Source: Apostichopus japonicus (Eukaryota; Echinodermata; Holothuroidea; Aspidochirotida; Stichopodidae). Taken from it: a stretch of DNA of 64,000 bases. Made by a program: the position numbers and the translations under genes. The stretch covers positions 4,852,001-4,916,000 of the forward strand of contig NC_092576.1 in assembly GCF_037975245.1 (NCBI RefSeq). Direction: 5' to 3'. The notes beneath the pieces were generated by a model, which saw nothing but the letters and a program-made list of their open reading frames with translations, made no database searches and was not told the origin of the DNA. Positions 1 through 13,474 of the stretch are shown here, piece by piece; within the stretch, counting starts at the first letter, position 1, and each line of letters starts with the position of its first letter.

Positions 1-2080
1 TGAACATGTAAGCCTTCACTTGCTCTTACATCTGTAACCCACCACAGTCCCCTCCTCTTCTCCCCTTCTCCATGATAAAGCTGGTTTTGGATCTTACCAC
101 TCAATATGAACCAAAGGATAGCTGGGATCGTGAAAAGGTTTGTGATAGACATCTGAAAATGGAAAAAAAATTGGAACACTTAATTGAACTGACATAAATT
201 AAATATAAATAGGATGATGTCCAATCTATGACCTACGGTGGCCGATAAAGCCACCGTCACTTAATATAGGTCTTGATTTGTTAACAGTAACTCACGAGCA
301 AGGTAGCAGGAAAACCTGTTTTCAATAGAGTTTAAAGTTCATATCCTCTATGTCACTGTAATCACTTGTTTTCATATGATTTTCTTTGGTGCTTTTTCAC
401 TAACCTTCAGTTAAGTTACAAGGAAATACAATAAAATCAAATAAGCTGTTGAGCAATCACTCATCGGTGAGGTTATATCCTGTACTTTTTGGTCAAAAGA
501 AAGTGTGAAATGCGGAAGGCCACTTCGCGACATGGTTCGCCAAAGAAAGAGTTTTAAACCAGGATTGTGAAGTAATTAGCAAATATCACTTGTATCAAGA
601 TGAAATAAATTGTTCTGACATATTGAACAGAAGGTCATTTCATGTCAAATGAACAGATTGTTGGAGAAGTTTATAATTGAATTTTCTCCTAAACTAACAT
701 CCTCCTTGCATGATTAGAGCAAATAAGGAGAATTAGAAAAATTTCAGTCACATTGCCTCAAAATTGTTTGTACAATACATTCAGGAGGTATCGTCAATGA
801 CCGTGAAACATGCTATGAACTTAAACTATAATAGTATGGCCTCCAAAAGCCTGTGCAATGGCGAACTAGCAGGCGAAACAGTACTGTGAAAATGTCAAAC
901 TTTGATTGAGGTTTGAGTGTGATTTTCCATTAAATAATTTCATGCTTGGCAAAGAAACTTCCTGAATTGTTTGAATTGGGTCGAGCAAGATTCATTAGTG
1001 ATTTAACATGGAATGACAAAGAAATAAAACAGCTTATTTAGTGAACTGGTGCTCATTGATGCCCTTACTGAACTGGGTATAGCAACGTGTCTCTTTAACC
1101 TAAGCCCGCGCTACCATTCCATGGTAAGGGTCACCTACAGTATTCAAATGAAACTTGCCATTCACAAAACTTACTTTTTTTTCTTACTTTGGTTTCTTCG
1201 CAAATGGGCTAACCATTCAATGATTTCAAAATAACATTTAGCTCAGTTATATAATGTTCACTCAATGTTGTGGAGTCACGGTATAGGCGAATCCATTTTG
1301 ACCGCGTTAATTGCAACAGTTACAGTGTAGTAGTTGGAGTAAATTCAGTTGATTCTGTGCATACTTTAGGAATAGGCAAGTTCATATATTAATGTAAACT
1401 TTCTGAAAGAGCCTTGTGAAACGATTGTATGCTGATTGTATGCTGCAGAACTTAAAGGCATTGAAGACTCGCCCAAACCGCGTGCGGTCATCTGAAAAAG
1501 TTAACTTTCTGTTGCTTGCAAGTGACGTTTCGTTCGTGTAGCTACAAATGCAGACAGTAATGAAACGTGGTACCTTAATTGTTATCTTTAGCTGGACCTG
1601 AGATGTCCAACGCTGTATCGTTTGTAAAGTGTTGTGTGTATTGACCGCAGCTGTATGTACTGACTGTACACTAGTGTCTAATTACCGACGGTAGCAAGCT
1701 GTGTGAGCATTTTCTTGGATCGATGGTAGTGTTACACTGTTACACCTCATTCGAAACTAGGTCAAATTACCGGCATTAGACATTTCTTTTTGCGAGAGTC
1801 TTCACACCCTTTAATGCTACAATGGTTTAAATGTATACTGTAACGTTCGTCGTTTATATTTGAGAGGGAACCTTTCACAATAAGATATGTACATCACCTA
1901 GTGCTACACATACATTCGGGAAATTCCACTTGGTATTTGTTAAGCACTGCCTCGTGACTGCAGCTATATTGGCTGTTGTTCCGTTCAAACCGATATGCAA
2001 AATTTACTGTGAAAAAGAACACTAATGAAAATCAAAATTTCAGCATTAGCTATTTATTTGAATGCAAATAGTTTTTGGTA
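1..2080. other. Intergenic DNA, no recognisable gene
   Basis: I see no exon chain or recognisable protein here; the open frames are short and have no splice partners or family likeness. A small perfect inverted repeat lies at 235-257 (arms ACGGTGGC and GCCACCGT around a 7-base loop). It does not fit the histone stem-loop consensus. Confidence 0.5.
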
Positions 2081-2084
2081 ACAA

Positions 2085-3560
2085 ACCAAAAATGGAACTA
2101 GCCTCTTCATTTAACAAAGCAAAGTTCAGGAAGTAGTAGCTAGAAGCAATATGACTAGGCTATGAGGAAATTGCATATGAAATTCATGATAATAAAAGCA
2201 TATACTGTAGCTACTGCACATCTGGCCACATTCTGAGTCATATAAATAAAATTAACATACCATATCAAAACTGCACACGGATTACCAAATTACCACGTAC
2301 CGTAGTACCCAACGGACCTTTTATCATGAAAAAGGAACCTTCACGCAGTTAATCTGTAGTCGTGTACACAAGCTTACTTTGACTTCGAAACAAACCTGCT
2401 ATACAAACGCCCATGCAAAAACGAAACTTACAGCCAGCCTACTGTCTTGTGACATAGCATACAAATTATTACAAAAAACAAAGAAATAAAAACGGCGTGT
2501 TTAGCATATGATTGTAAAACAAATGCCACTTAATAGTAACGTTTAATACCATACCTTAAAATATAACATTCTGGTGTACACTAGGCTACGTCTCTTTGTA
2601 TACTATAGGTGGAGATAGAATCGCCTTCACGTACAGCAACGAAGCGTCAGTATACTACCTGCAACCCAGCTATATGACTCAACGAAAGGTGTTAAGGTCA
2701 GTCACAGACAATCAAAACAACATACGTGTCGCGTTTCAGAGATCATTCCCATGGGAAGCCGAAATGACACCGGATATGATAATACCATAACACAGTATGA
2801 TGAACAGGGTGTGCTTCAACAAAGGATATGTTACAAGGAACCTCCTGGCTACAACCTTACACAGGTCGTGGTACTACTCGTAGTGACGATGCTAGTCTAA
2901 TAAGGTGGCTCTACTATTATTCTAAACAAGAGACGCTGCTACCACGTCAGGCGGCGATGTTACTGTAAATTAGTGGCGCTACTACCCTTTGTTGGAAGTT
3001 GGAACCAAACCAGGTCATAAATTGAACTATATATAGCCTTTTCATTTTTTGAAACAAAGTTCAGGAAGTAGTAGAAGCCATATGAGTAGACTATGAATAA
3101 TTGCATATGAAACTGCCATACCAGAACTGCAAATATCAAAACTGCACAGGTATCACCAAATTACCATGTAATACACAACGGAGCATTTATCGTGTTGTAG
3201 AAAGTAACCTTCACTCAATTAATCTAGTCGTCACACAAGCTTACTTTGAATTCGAATCAACCTACTACAGAATACGCCCGTGTAAAAACCAAACAAACTG
3301 TTATCTTATCGTCTACTGACACTAAATAACCCAAACAATTCCATATCTTAAACAATTCCATTCTTTGTACACAAAGCTACGTCTCTTTGTGCACTAGGTT
3401 TAGAAATTATCGCCTTCACAAACTACCACGAAGCGTCTGCGTTACAATCAACCAGAAGGCCATTTATAAATAAAACAGCGTAAGGTTCATGGTGCAAGGT
3501 CAAATCACACAATATCAACATAACGATACGTGTTGCAGGGATTCGTATGGAACCCCGGAA
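2085..3560. repeat. Degenerate tandem segment duplication
   Basis: Two diverged copies of one segment stand in the same order and orientation. The first runs from about 2085 to 2700 and the second from about 3030 to 3480. Landmarks shared in order are AAAGTTCAGGAAGTAGTAG (about 2120 and 3056), a TCAAAACTGCACA block (2265 and 3136), a CACAAGCTTACTTTGA block (2367 and 3233) and a CTACGTCTCTTTGT block (2586 and 3372). Short open frames inside are not shared between copies, so I do not call a gene. Confidence 0.6.
2880..2995 (+). repeat. Dispersed repeat, copy A (partner at 15.9 kb)
   Basis: This block resembles 15895-15998 in the same orientation. Shared landmarks are AAGGTGG, ATTCTAAACA, GACGCT, and TGTAAATTAGTGGCGCTA. 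Each copy lies beside an ACTTAAGT array, so it is probably part of the same mobile or satellite family. Confidence 0.55.
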
Positions 3561-3663
3561 GGGCAAAGGATTTGGTAATACTCTAAACAGGAATTGCTAC
3601 AACTATGGAGGTAAAACAGACGCTACAACCAAAGGAGTTGTTTTAAGGAGCTTCTTTGCTACA

Positions 3664-4260
3664 ACTCTAAACAGGGCGAGCTTATCGTAAGCCGTTTTAC
3701 TATTTACCTCGTTATTCTACTTAAGTAGAACCTATTCCACTTAAGTAGAATACAATTAAGCTTATGTGAAATTAATTGCACTTAAGTAGAATACAATTAC
3801 GCTTAAGTTAAAATTAATTGCCCTTAAGTAGAATTACATTTTACTTATAAGTAGAATTGTATTCCACTTAAGTAAAATGACCACTTTCTTTTAAGCTTAA
3901 GTTAAATTCAATTTCACCTAAGCTTACATGTATTCTACTTAAGTAAAATACAATTCTACATAAGCAAATTAAATTTAGCTGAAGTAAAAGTGTCATTCTT
4001 TTTTCACTTAAGCTAAATGAAGTTTACCTAAGTAAAATTGTATTTTACTGTTTACCTAAGTAAAATTGTATTTTACTATGGTAGAATACAATTAATCTTA
4101 AGTGAAATTGAATTTAACTTAAGCTAAATTGTATTCTACATAAGTAGAATAAAAATGAACTTAAGCTAAATACAATTGCATTCTACTGAAGAAAATACAA
4201 CTTTTTAAGTGGAATTGAAGGATCGCTCGTGTGGCAAGCCGTTTTAACATTTACCTCGTG
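3664..4260. repeat. Palindromic ACTTAAGT minisatellite array 1
   Basis: About 500 bases consist of degenerate facing half-sites of the form TTTTACTTAAGTAGAAT, with variants such as CACTTAAG, GCTTAAG and CTGAAGT. The left shoulder at about 3669-3702 contains AAGCCGTTTTACTATTTACC. The right shoulder at about 4230-4257 repeats it nearly (AAGCCGTTTTAACATTTACC). The reverse complement of the same shoulder ends the second array near 15849-15880. Confidence 0.75.
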
Positions 4261-4448
4261 CGGAGAAGTGGTTTGTCTGGGGCAATGTTTACATGGGTAC
4301 CATGCCTTATGGTACAACTACTACTTGTACCACTGCTTGGTGGTATGTCGTGTTGCAGTCGTTTCCTTGTACTCAAAAGTGTCCTTCCAACTACATCAGC
4401 AACAGTTTACAACGATTGATTGGCTGGCTGCATTTTCCGAATGTCTAA

Positions 4449-4485
4449 CGTTCACTCTTAAAACTGTTGGGCAAAAGTGGTTGAT
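4449..4485 (+). repeat. Fragment of TTGGGCAA element with CACTCTTAAAA terminus
   Basis: The sequence CACTCTTAAAACTGTTGGG followed by CAAAA matches the end of the elements at 7503-7790 and 14590-14950, which carry the same terminus in the opposite orientation. It may be a solo end, or the left end paired with 7783-7790 around the pseudogene copy. Confidence 0.45.
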
Positions 4486-5534
4486 ATTAGTATAGCATAG
4501 GACATCAGTGCTCGTAATGTTATAGGCCTATAATGCTGTTTGCATATTGTTCTCCTTCCTACAGGTAGAACAGCTAGGACTTCGAATTATTTACAAATAC
4601 CAATTAACTGCCAAAAAAATATACAACACAGAGTGGGATATTTGACGATGGACATCTTGTGCTATACAGGCGATCATCCTAAACTGGCCGAACTTTTTGC
4701 ATTTAGAGAAGACGTTGGATGCACTGACTGATGGTAAGCCTAATTTAATGTAGCCGTGGCCTGTGAATTCATTGCTAGCTTCACTAAGAGCTTATGCCAT
4801 GACAATAGAGTTTCTCTTTCCAGTATATCTGTAAATATGGGTCAATATTTGGATTTACCTTCAAAATATGTTTTTGGTGGATTGTTACTTTTTAAAATCT
4901 ATCAAAATCAACTGGTCTGAAAGGACCAAATCAGGTTAATGTCAATGGTGGCTTCTGAACCTTTCTGCAAACTTTCTCCAATCATTGCACTCAATATGAT
5001 TAATTGGCTACTATTTTTTTTTTGTAGTCGCTTTCGGGTTTGTGTGTGGTTGAAGTGAGACCCAGCCCTGTTATAATATTAACTTAATGACAGTCACTTG
5101 GACATGTATCAGTGTTGTTTGAAGGTTCCACATAGGGTTTGAATAATTCTTTCAAAAATCTTTGGACAATTGTATTCAGATTTCAGTACAACTGTGTTAA
5201 TGAAAGGTTAGCACTATGGGCTTTTTCTTTCTTTTTTCTTCACAATTTGATAAAATTTGGCTTGAAATTAGTGTGTAGGGTAGGTAATTAAGTCTTCTAA
5301 TACAAATGTGTAGGTGCCCTATGAGTACACATGCCATATTAACTTTCATGTTGCTGTTATTAATGTGTATGAGCATCAAGTTGTGGAGCAAATTTAGGGC
5401 GGTGTATCTCTTGAATTTTATCCTCAGTCCTTGAAGTTTTACATGGTCAATATGGTCAACAAGGTGTGCCTTATTAATGTTTTTGTCGTTTATACCTGCA
5501 AGCATTCTCATTTCTTGCCTTAATCTCTTCACAG

Positions 5535-6606
5535 ATGAAAAGAAGAACTTAGCTTTCTTTCTGTTGCCATCGCTTTTTCGAGGACGGGCAAAGAAAAGCG
5601 GGTCTACTACGGTGACTGGTTGCCTTCAAGCATTCATAGACGATCAGCCAGTAAGCAAAATCTTTAATTATATTTTAAGTAAAATTCTTTTGGTGGTACA
5701 CCTTTTGGTTCATACCAGCTCAGCTGATAGTTTTTTAACCTTAAAAACTTGGTGTGTTGTTGTTTATAGTGAGCAGAAGAATGCTACTTATTGTGCTAGT
5801 GGTCAAAGGTCATTTGAGGTTAACAAGGGCCAAACACTTAAAACCTTTTAAATATGCTAACTTAAAAGGTGAAAGTTAGATGAATCTCATATGTGATGCA
5901 TATAGGTTTGCCAAAATGAGTACATGAATCCCATTGATTATAGCTGGAGGTCATTAGAAGCCACCAGGGCATTTTTTTTAATTAAACTAGTAATGAAATG
6001 GGGGGGAGGTTAAATAAATTTCATCGTCGGTATGTAAACCTTGGTCATAATAATGGAGTGATCCGGTACTTGATAGTGGAAGGGAAAGGTCATTTGACAT
6101 TAATGGGGTGGGTGTTATTATACTTTGAAAACCTTGTCAAGATAAGTATGTTGACTTTTTTGACCTGTTTTTGTTTCTTTTAATTACACTGTTCCACAGT
6201 ATCATAGCATTGTGCAGAAGTCTTAAAACTCTGTCTATCCACCTGTTTTAGTTACATTTTATTTGCAACTCGAGGACTTTATTTTCTTTAATTTGCAGTC
6301 GGTGACAAGTGTTAGAGGACTACTGCAAGAAAATATCGAAGGATGAGCGACCACAGCCATTCATGCATTGCTTAGGAGAGAGTAAAGGTTCCCCCCAGCA
6401 TTTGTTTGTGATAATTGAGAGACATCCAATAATGCAGTCCTTACTCCTCAAGGCAGTAGACTATGTGTTTTAAAGGCAGTATGTGTTGGACATTAACTTC
6501 CAAACTCAATGTAAGGGGGTTTGCGAGTTTCCATGCTGAGGTATATGAACTTGGTTTTATCAAAAGTCGTTCACTGAGTGCCTTTGGAGCTTTCAGAAGT
6601 GTTTAA
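5535..6606 (+). pseudogene. SAMD3-like gene copy 1 (C-terminal exons, decayed)
   Basis: Exon 5535-5650 follows a clean acceptor (CTCTTCACAG) and ends at a GTAAGC donor. It encodes a segment containing NLAFFLLPSLFRGRA and ending AFIDDQP, paralogous to 12391-12509. The next exon starts at 6299 after ATTTGCAG. It aligns with the terminal exon of copy 2 through PQPFMHCLG, HLFVIIERHP, LLLKAVDYVF, QYVLDI and a C-terminal SRSLSAFGAF segment ending at TAA 6604-6606. It is broken by a frameshift near 6335, an in-frame TAA directly after DYVF (about 6470), and a second frameshift near 6528. The family is recalled as SAMD3-like proteins of fish and invertebrates, function unknown. Upstream exons were not found. 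The decayed frame makes a functional product unlikely, although the splice sites survive. Confidence 0.65.
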
Positions 6607-7502
6607 GGGTCAAAGTGTCTTAGAACAAACTTTTCAAATGGTTTCTCGGTATTAGCCTGACATGTTTACATTTTAAGGTTGCTTTTGTTTCATATATATT
6701 AACATATTAAAGGGAAATAGTAAATGTTTGCCTTAGTGAACTGTACCTACATAAAATCTGTTTTTTTTTTCGTTGGGGGGGGGGGGGGGTGGGTGGTAGG
6801 AAGTAGATTTGCTATTGATACAGTGAAAGGTTGAGGCAGGCTTGGTTTATCAAACAAACATTCAATTTTGTGTGTTTATCAGATCAGGTGGCAGCAATGT
6901 CCCTACTATCACTTATAATTGTGATCTTGAAGCTGCTTTTATTTCTAGTATGTAGAATCAATGTGGGATTTACAACCATTTGGCTTTTGTTTGAAATTAT
7001 CAGTGATATTATATTCACTTATTAAGACCAGAGTTGCTTGAAAGAGACCAACATTAAGCTGTACATGATTGTGTGTTGCACCGGTACATTGTGTAGTTGA
7101 TGTCAACATACAGGAGGTCTTCTGCGGTCAACACATTTCAAGAACTGAAAATAGTAAACAATGGCAAAGTATGGATAGCTAATATTTTCAGCTTTAATTA
7201 TGTTGATATGTGTTTATCCCCATTGTGAGTTTATGAAATTATTGCTTCGGATCGAAGTCACAGATCATTTAACTAGGTAAATAGAGGTCAAGCACTGAAT
7301 GCTGTGATAATTCATACTGGAGGAACAATCTGAAGTCGGCAAAGACCAGAAAAAATAAAAGTATGAAAACATGTATTACTTGTTTGTTCTTTATCATTCT
7401 CTGTTTAAGCTTTATAACCTATTCAATAAAGCCAGTTGTATGAAAAAGGTTACAATCCAATGTTTGTATTGTATTAGTTAACCAACCACTATTATTTTTA
7501 AC

Positions 7503-7790
7503 TAGCTGTTGGGCAAGAATCATTGGGTAAAGAAAAATCCATTGGTAAAAGGTTTTACACAACCATTGGGCAAATCGGTGACCAACATTGTTGGGTAAAG
7601 GCATTGTGTAAAAGGTGTTGGGCAAAGGTGTTGGGTATTTATTTAACCGTTTGCTGGGCAAACTCATTAACCAACTTAGTTGGGCAATTTTTTGCCCAAT
7701 ATCAACCAGGAGGCATACGGACCCAACGAATGTGTAAATAATTGCCCAGGTTGAGCAATAATTTGCCCAAAAATTTTAAGAGTGTTCAGA
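7503..7790. repeat. TTGGGCAA / TTGGTAAA palindromic element
   Basis: This AT-rich block is built of repeated GTTGGGCAA, TTGGGTAAA and inverse TTGCCCAA units. It ends on the right with TTTTAAGAGTGTTCAG, the inverted form of the CACTCTTAAAA terminus at 4454. Units of both orientations alternate, so the block could fold on itself. It resembles a non-autonomous element or satellite. No target duplication was identified. Confidence 0.55.
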
Positions 7791-8228
7791 CTCAGTAATA
7801 AACATAGCTTTGCTTCATTTGCTAAGGGTACATATGGTGTTATATTCGTACATACACAACGAAAGCTGGATAAGTACGGCAGTATGGAGGAATGGCCGCA
7901 ATATTTACGTAATTACACTATTAAAACGTTGGTTAAAAAAAGAATTGTATAGGACCCCCGTGCACTTTATTGGTTAGTTTGTACCCTTAAGTTGGTTAAC
8001 TGGCAGTATTTGGGCTATTCCAATGAGTATGTACATTTCACAGTCCGACGTTTAACCAACTTGTTTATAACTTTACCGCTCACTGTGTAAAAAAATTCGC
8101 GCGTACACATATATGTGCACTAGCTGTACGTACATCAGCGCAGCGTCTATAACACAAACTACATAACACGTCATGCAAAGTACGATCCCCGACAGGGTGG
8201 TTCAGTGATCAAGATTGCAGCTAACGCC

Positions 8229-11200
8229 ATGACAGATATCGAAGACAGTGCTGTCTTGATTTTCTTGAAAAAAAATACGAGATCGAGTCTCTACATGAAA
8301 CTTTTATCGGTAAGTGTAGCTTAACATCGGTCAAAAGTATGAACTGGGCACTGAGACCCCCAGTGACAGTATAACGTTAGGCTCATAGGCCAACGTTAGG
8401 CTTATACTAGGCTAATGTTAATACTAGTACTATACTACTACTAGTATGCCTAATACTAGTAATAGTAACACTAGTAAACTCAGTAACAGTATACTACTAA
8501 ACTGCCACTGAGTTTAACAGAGTGGTTTAGTCGATGTTAAATGTTATGAATCTTTTTCGTGTTTTTCACCATATAGTGTTGTTCGTGTTAACAACAAAGA
8601 CTAGGACTAATTATTAATGAAAATGTGGTATCCTATTAAACTAGTCCAAATACAAAAACTTTGACCTACTGTCTATATGTAGCCTAGCCTAGTGTAAACA
8701 CCTGTTTAACTATGTACACACTTATAACAGTTTGGCTAAGAATAGATCAAATGTGATGCCACAAAGTTTTTTATTTTGATCTATATCATACATTTTTTGG
8801 AGAATATGTATGAGAATTTCATGCACGATTACTCAACAAGGGAATGGTTGATCATCGCCATACTTACTGTCGCATAGTGAGTAGATAAACCTCATTGTTT
8901 TTGGAGTCATATCATGAATATTAATGAGGGTTTTAATAGAATTTATAATAAAAATTATTCAATATGGTTATGTTTCTGAATGGATTGTTTCAATTGTCAA
9001 TATTGGATACAATTTGCTGTATTGTTGTCAACATTTTACCTATTTCCTTTTAATCTACAGGCCAAGCTCCTTCATTAAGGGCCAAGCTCATTCATTAAGG
9101 CAGCGTTAGCAGCAGCAGTTGTTGATTTGTTTCCCTTTCTGAAGGATCCATAATCTCCCTTGTGTGTAATGTAAGCATGTTTATGTTCTAATATCCCTCG
9201 GCTTAATTGTCATTAGCCATAGTATAGACCACTTTCGTTGTTGTGTTGACTTGAGGTGACTAGTTTCCTTTTCCTGCCCTTTCAAATTGTTTTTAAAATG
9301 TGGAACACAACACACTGCCCACAATGTCACTACTTTTTGCCATCTGTAGTCAAGTAATATAATCTTCTGTGGGTTCTACCAAGTAATTTGTTCATCTCAT
9401 AGAGGACTGTGATACTAAAATCTATTTCCAATACTACCATGATTATATAGGCATCATTTAACTGAATTATTTCTAATTGAAGTCAGCACTAGGGTGACAA
9501 GGCCTTTTAATATGTTAAAAATATCAAAATGGATGTTCAATTGTCACATTGGGAACTCCAAAAACTGTAACTTAGGCACTGGTTTTCAGTGGGCTTCATA
9601 TCTCAATCTAACCAAGGTATTAATGAAGTTTGTTGTTCAGTAGGTACCCTTCTTATTCCATAAAATATCAGAATTCTGCAACTTATTGATTATATGTGCA
9701 ATTAGGGTCAAACCCATTATTTTTAGGCTCATCACTTAAAATCAATTGTCATAGTGTCCCCTGGGACAATACTGATTCATCAGTAAGCATACAATATTAT
9801 ATGAGGACAGTATGGAGTGCCACAGTGTCCTTAGTCATAGCGTTCATATTGTTACCGTGCCGTGTACAACAGCCTTACATGTAGATCAATAAATCACATA
9901 ATTTTCTGAGTTAACTTGAATTTTGCTACCATACTTCAGTGTGTAAGATCTGAAGCTATAAGGAAGGTTTGATTTTCAGTTTGATAAGAGAGTATGCTGA
10001 TTTCATGTGCAGGAAGCATGGTATTGCAAAGGTGCTGCAGGACAACCGGCGACAGGGTAACTAGAAGAGCACCTACGCTACATACGTAAAAAGAAGATTG
10101 CCATGGTGAAAGATTCCCCGGGTGCATCAAGTCCACCTACTCCTTTGACTAAAGTGTCCACTCCACCAAATTGAGAGATGTGTAATAGGTTTTTACCAAC
10201 TATTCTCAGGATTTGACTTATCTCTGATGCCATGACAATGATCAAAGACTGGCTTAGGACACGTTATACCTACCACAACCATTGGTAACTTCAAAATTTG
10301 ATGTTAAGGCATCTCTGTTTAGTAGGAAATATATGTTTTTATTGTCCTTGCCAGAAGCTGATCTGGAGAACAAAGAGGGATTGGTGATGATGACTGAGTG
10401 GCTAAAATGTAACATGGAACCAAGAGAGAAAGTATTGGACTTCATGAGGCAAACTGCAGTTTACAACAACAGCAGATCAAAGACCACTCAACTAACATTT
10501 CAGATATTGTGAAAGAGTATCCCAGGTTGTTAGACCGTGGAATGGTAACTATCAAATTTGAATTTTTGCTGCTTAATTAAAGAGAAATACGTAGGTGATT
10601 TTGCATCAAAAATACTAAAGAAGCGAGCTCTGAATACATATATTACGACTATTCAAGACCATATCCTTTAACTCTTGAAAAAGGAAGTGGAAAAATTACT
10701 AGCAAAGTTTAGATTTAGCAGAAACACTGAAATTAATTCAGTCACTAACCTCACTGATGAGTTAATACTATATTTCACTTTGAAGTATTTGGCTAACTTT
10801 AAAACAGTATTATAATTGACTACATATCTAGTTTGATTGGAGAGAACTAGTTTCACTGCTTTTTTGCAATGATGGCATTATATTTTAAATCTCTTTTAAT
10901 TTATTGCCTGGAAGTTTATGACAGTAATCAGCCACACAGTGAAGAAAAGTGACTGACTTTTTATTTAACCTTAGGCATCTGACAGATCAGTATGCATTAT
11001 AAAGACCAGATTGGGAATAAATGTTATTTTTGGATGAAAATCTTGCTTTATTCCAGGATATAGCTAGGATTTTAAGAAAGGTTGCTGATGTTGAGTGTGG
11101 AAAAAAGGTACAGATTCAAGCGGTATAATATGGTTTACAAATTTGTACAAAGTTTTTTTTTAATATGGTGTCTTTGCCATTCAGTGCTATGGTTTTATGT

Positions 11201-13441
11201 GCAATGTTTGCTCTGCATTTCTTGCAATTGTGTACCAATCTAACAACTTGTCTATCATCTTGTTACAGGGAGACAAGATAAATAATTCCCATGAATATGC
11301 TTTTGTTCAGTGATGATGTAAATAATGAATTTTTGCAACTCAAACCCCCACCCACCCCCCCCCCCCACATTAAAAAAATATTGTGAAAAAAAACATTTTT
11401 GAGCTGTATTCTGAGATATTTTCAAAGCATGTGTCAATAATGTTAAATACTTAAATTTCTTTCCCAGATGTTTTCTAAATGTTATTAATCTAGTCAACGG
11501 TATCAAGCAGTTGGATTTACCACATTCAGCTTCAACAATACATAGTGTTTGTATAGATGCATGGAACCAGACTTTAACAAATTCAGTGAGAGTGATTTTT
11601 TAATGGATCCTAGCTGAGGATCAAAAAAAGAATACACTTACACACATTAAAGTATTCTATTTCCCTTTGCTCTGTCAGATAGAACAAGATTTTTCAGTGC
11701 TTTGGCCTGAGCTTGAGGATCACCTGTATGAGAAATGGGACTTGTACTACAATGGGATTATAGAATATGGCAAACAGGTTGAAAATTGGTAAGGCCTTCT
11801 TGGATTGGAGTATGTTAACCTAGAGAGTTTGTCTATTGGTAAGAGTGCTTCTTATTTCAGTGCACATAGTTGAGCAAATTTAGTTTTTGTATGTTGATCA
11901 TTCCTTGAGAAAAGGATTCATTTAAGCCAAAAGCTAGGGACTACTATAGAACAATAGAACACAAAATATGTCAAAGGTTCATCAGTGTTTTGAGATCTGA
12001 ATATATAATAAAATATAAAGAGTAGATAACTTTGCAAACAGGTTGTGATAGCAGCACAACATTATGAATGTAGGCTTTTAAAGGAGACATATATGATTGA
12101 AAATAAACATACACAAAATACCAAACAGATGCTAACTTATCTCATTACATTCTCATGATATGCCATTTTCTCATTGCATTCTCATGATATGCCATTTTCT
12201 GATACAAATGACTTGGAGGACTTCTAGTGTTAGAGACAAATAAAGGCAAGAGAAAATACAAATAATTTGTGCTGTACGGGCACTGTACGTGATAATGACA
12301 ATTTATATGTTAAGTGGTCATTAATTGTGTTATATTTTTATGCACAAGGACTTTGGACCTATATTTAGTTATGTTTTGTCACTTTCACAGATAAGAAGAA
12401 AACATTGGCATTTTTTCTTCTTCCAGTCATCTTGAGAGGGAAAGGAAAGGGAAAGAAAAGATTGTGCTCAGTAAAAGAGGCAATCACCGCCTTCGTGGAC
12501 TTTCAACCAGTAGGTGTTTAAGCATTCATTTGTCCACTTGTTGAAGTTCATTGACAACATGCTTATGACATATATGTGTTTTGTAGTTTGTGGTGGATTG
12601 CTTGTAAAAGTGGAATCTCAACAATTATGCTGGATATGTGTCAATGTACATAGATGCTCCCAAGCACATGAACCATATTCCGTTTGGTTCAAAATGGATA
12701 ATTAATATTCATGAGTGGGCAGGGCCTACGTAATATTATTTAAATATTGATTTCACAACAATAATATGCTTGTCAAATTTTGCTCAATTTGGTAATAACA
12801 GTAGTAGGACATGGGTCACATGTTTAGCTGATTTTAACTAATAAATTATGAGTTAATGATAGTAAAAGTATCTTCTAAACATGATAAATAAACAGTAAAT
12901 TTCAAATGTATCAAACGTTCATAGTACTTTTTTAAAACTAGCATGTCATGGTAAGCATAGATATGGGTGGTCATGAAGTTTGGCTGTGCCAAGTATAATT
13001 TCATATAAAGTTTTTTCTGAATACAAATCTGCTAGAATGGAGGGCTTTTTGCAGTCACAACTTCATATTGATTGACAAAGAGCAGCTTGTGATAATTTTC
13101 ATTTTTATCAATTTTTCTCACAGGAAGTGGCTGATATTCTACAAATTTCAAAGACTATTGATGCCACAAAAAAGCCGCAGCGATTTGTTGTATGCAAAGG
13201 AACTCTCTTGGCACCAACCCAAACATTCGTTATACTAGAACGGAGGCCTGTCCCTCAAGAATCACTACTGAAAGCTATCGATTTCTGTTTCAAAGCAATG
13301 TACATTTTGGACATGGCTTACCAACCTTCATGCTGTCTTGTGTGGCAGTTCTTTCAAAATGTGATTTATGAAATCAAAGAAGCACATGTGCCAAGTTGCA
13401 TAAGAGATCTTAGATCATTCTTGGCCTTTAAAAGTAATTAG
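8229..13441 (+). CDS. SAMD3-like gene copy 2 (multi-exon, at least one frameshift)
   Basis: Exons I can support: 10258-10544, beginning DTLYLPQPLV and containing LLSLPEADLENKEGLVMM; 11679-11788, containing IEQDFSVLWPELEDHLYEKW; 12391-12509, containing TLAFFLLPVILRGKGKGKKR; and terminal exon 13124-13441, containing FVILERRPVPQESLLKAIDF and ending at TAG. All have consensus acceptors and donors. A first exon at 8229-8309 (ATG start MTDIEDSAVLIF, perfect GTAAGT donor) is plausible but unproven. Exon 10258-10544 changes frame near 10464 in a CAA-rich run: the ISDIVKEYPRLLDRGM end is one frame away from its beginning. Phase between 11788 and 12391 does not close, so an exon is missing from my model or the gene is broken. 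A phase-neutral 51-base exon at 11057-11107 is possible. The family resembles SAMD3-like proteins of unknown function, recalled without a search. Confidence 0.55.
9061..9102. repeat. Short direct repeat (about 20 bp x2)
   Basis: GGCCAAGCTCCTTCATTAAG is followed at once by GGCCAAGCTCATTCATTAAG. It follows a CTACAG that could act as an acceptor, but the downstream frame stops quickly, so it is not called an exon. Confidence 0.5.
12137..12200. repeat. 31-bp tandem duplication in intron
   Basis: A unit containing ATTCTCATGATATGCCATTT occurs twice in a row with one or two differences. It lies in the intron before exon 12391 of the SAMD3-like gene. Confidence 0.7.
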
Positions 13442-13474
13442 TGGCTTAAAAGAAAAGAGTTGTAAGCAAGATAT

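Noticed and set aside
4540-4738. Possible exon ending at GGTAAGCC upstream of copy 1
   Set aside because: Several frames are open but none resembles the family or fits the phase of the exon at 5535.
5197-5532. 111-residue minus-strand open frame
   Set aside because: No family resemblance or splice partners; it lies upstream of a supported plus-strand exon of the SAMD3-like pseudogene.
11057-11107. 51-base phase-neutral exon in the SAMD3-like gene
   Set aside because: Splice sites fit, but LLDRGM and IEQDF are contiguous in the family as I recall it, so it was left out of the main model and only noted.
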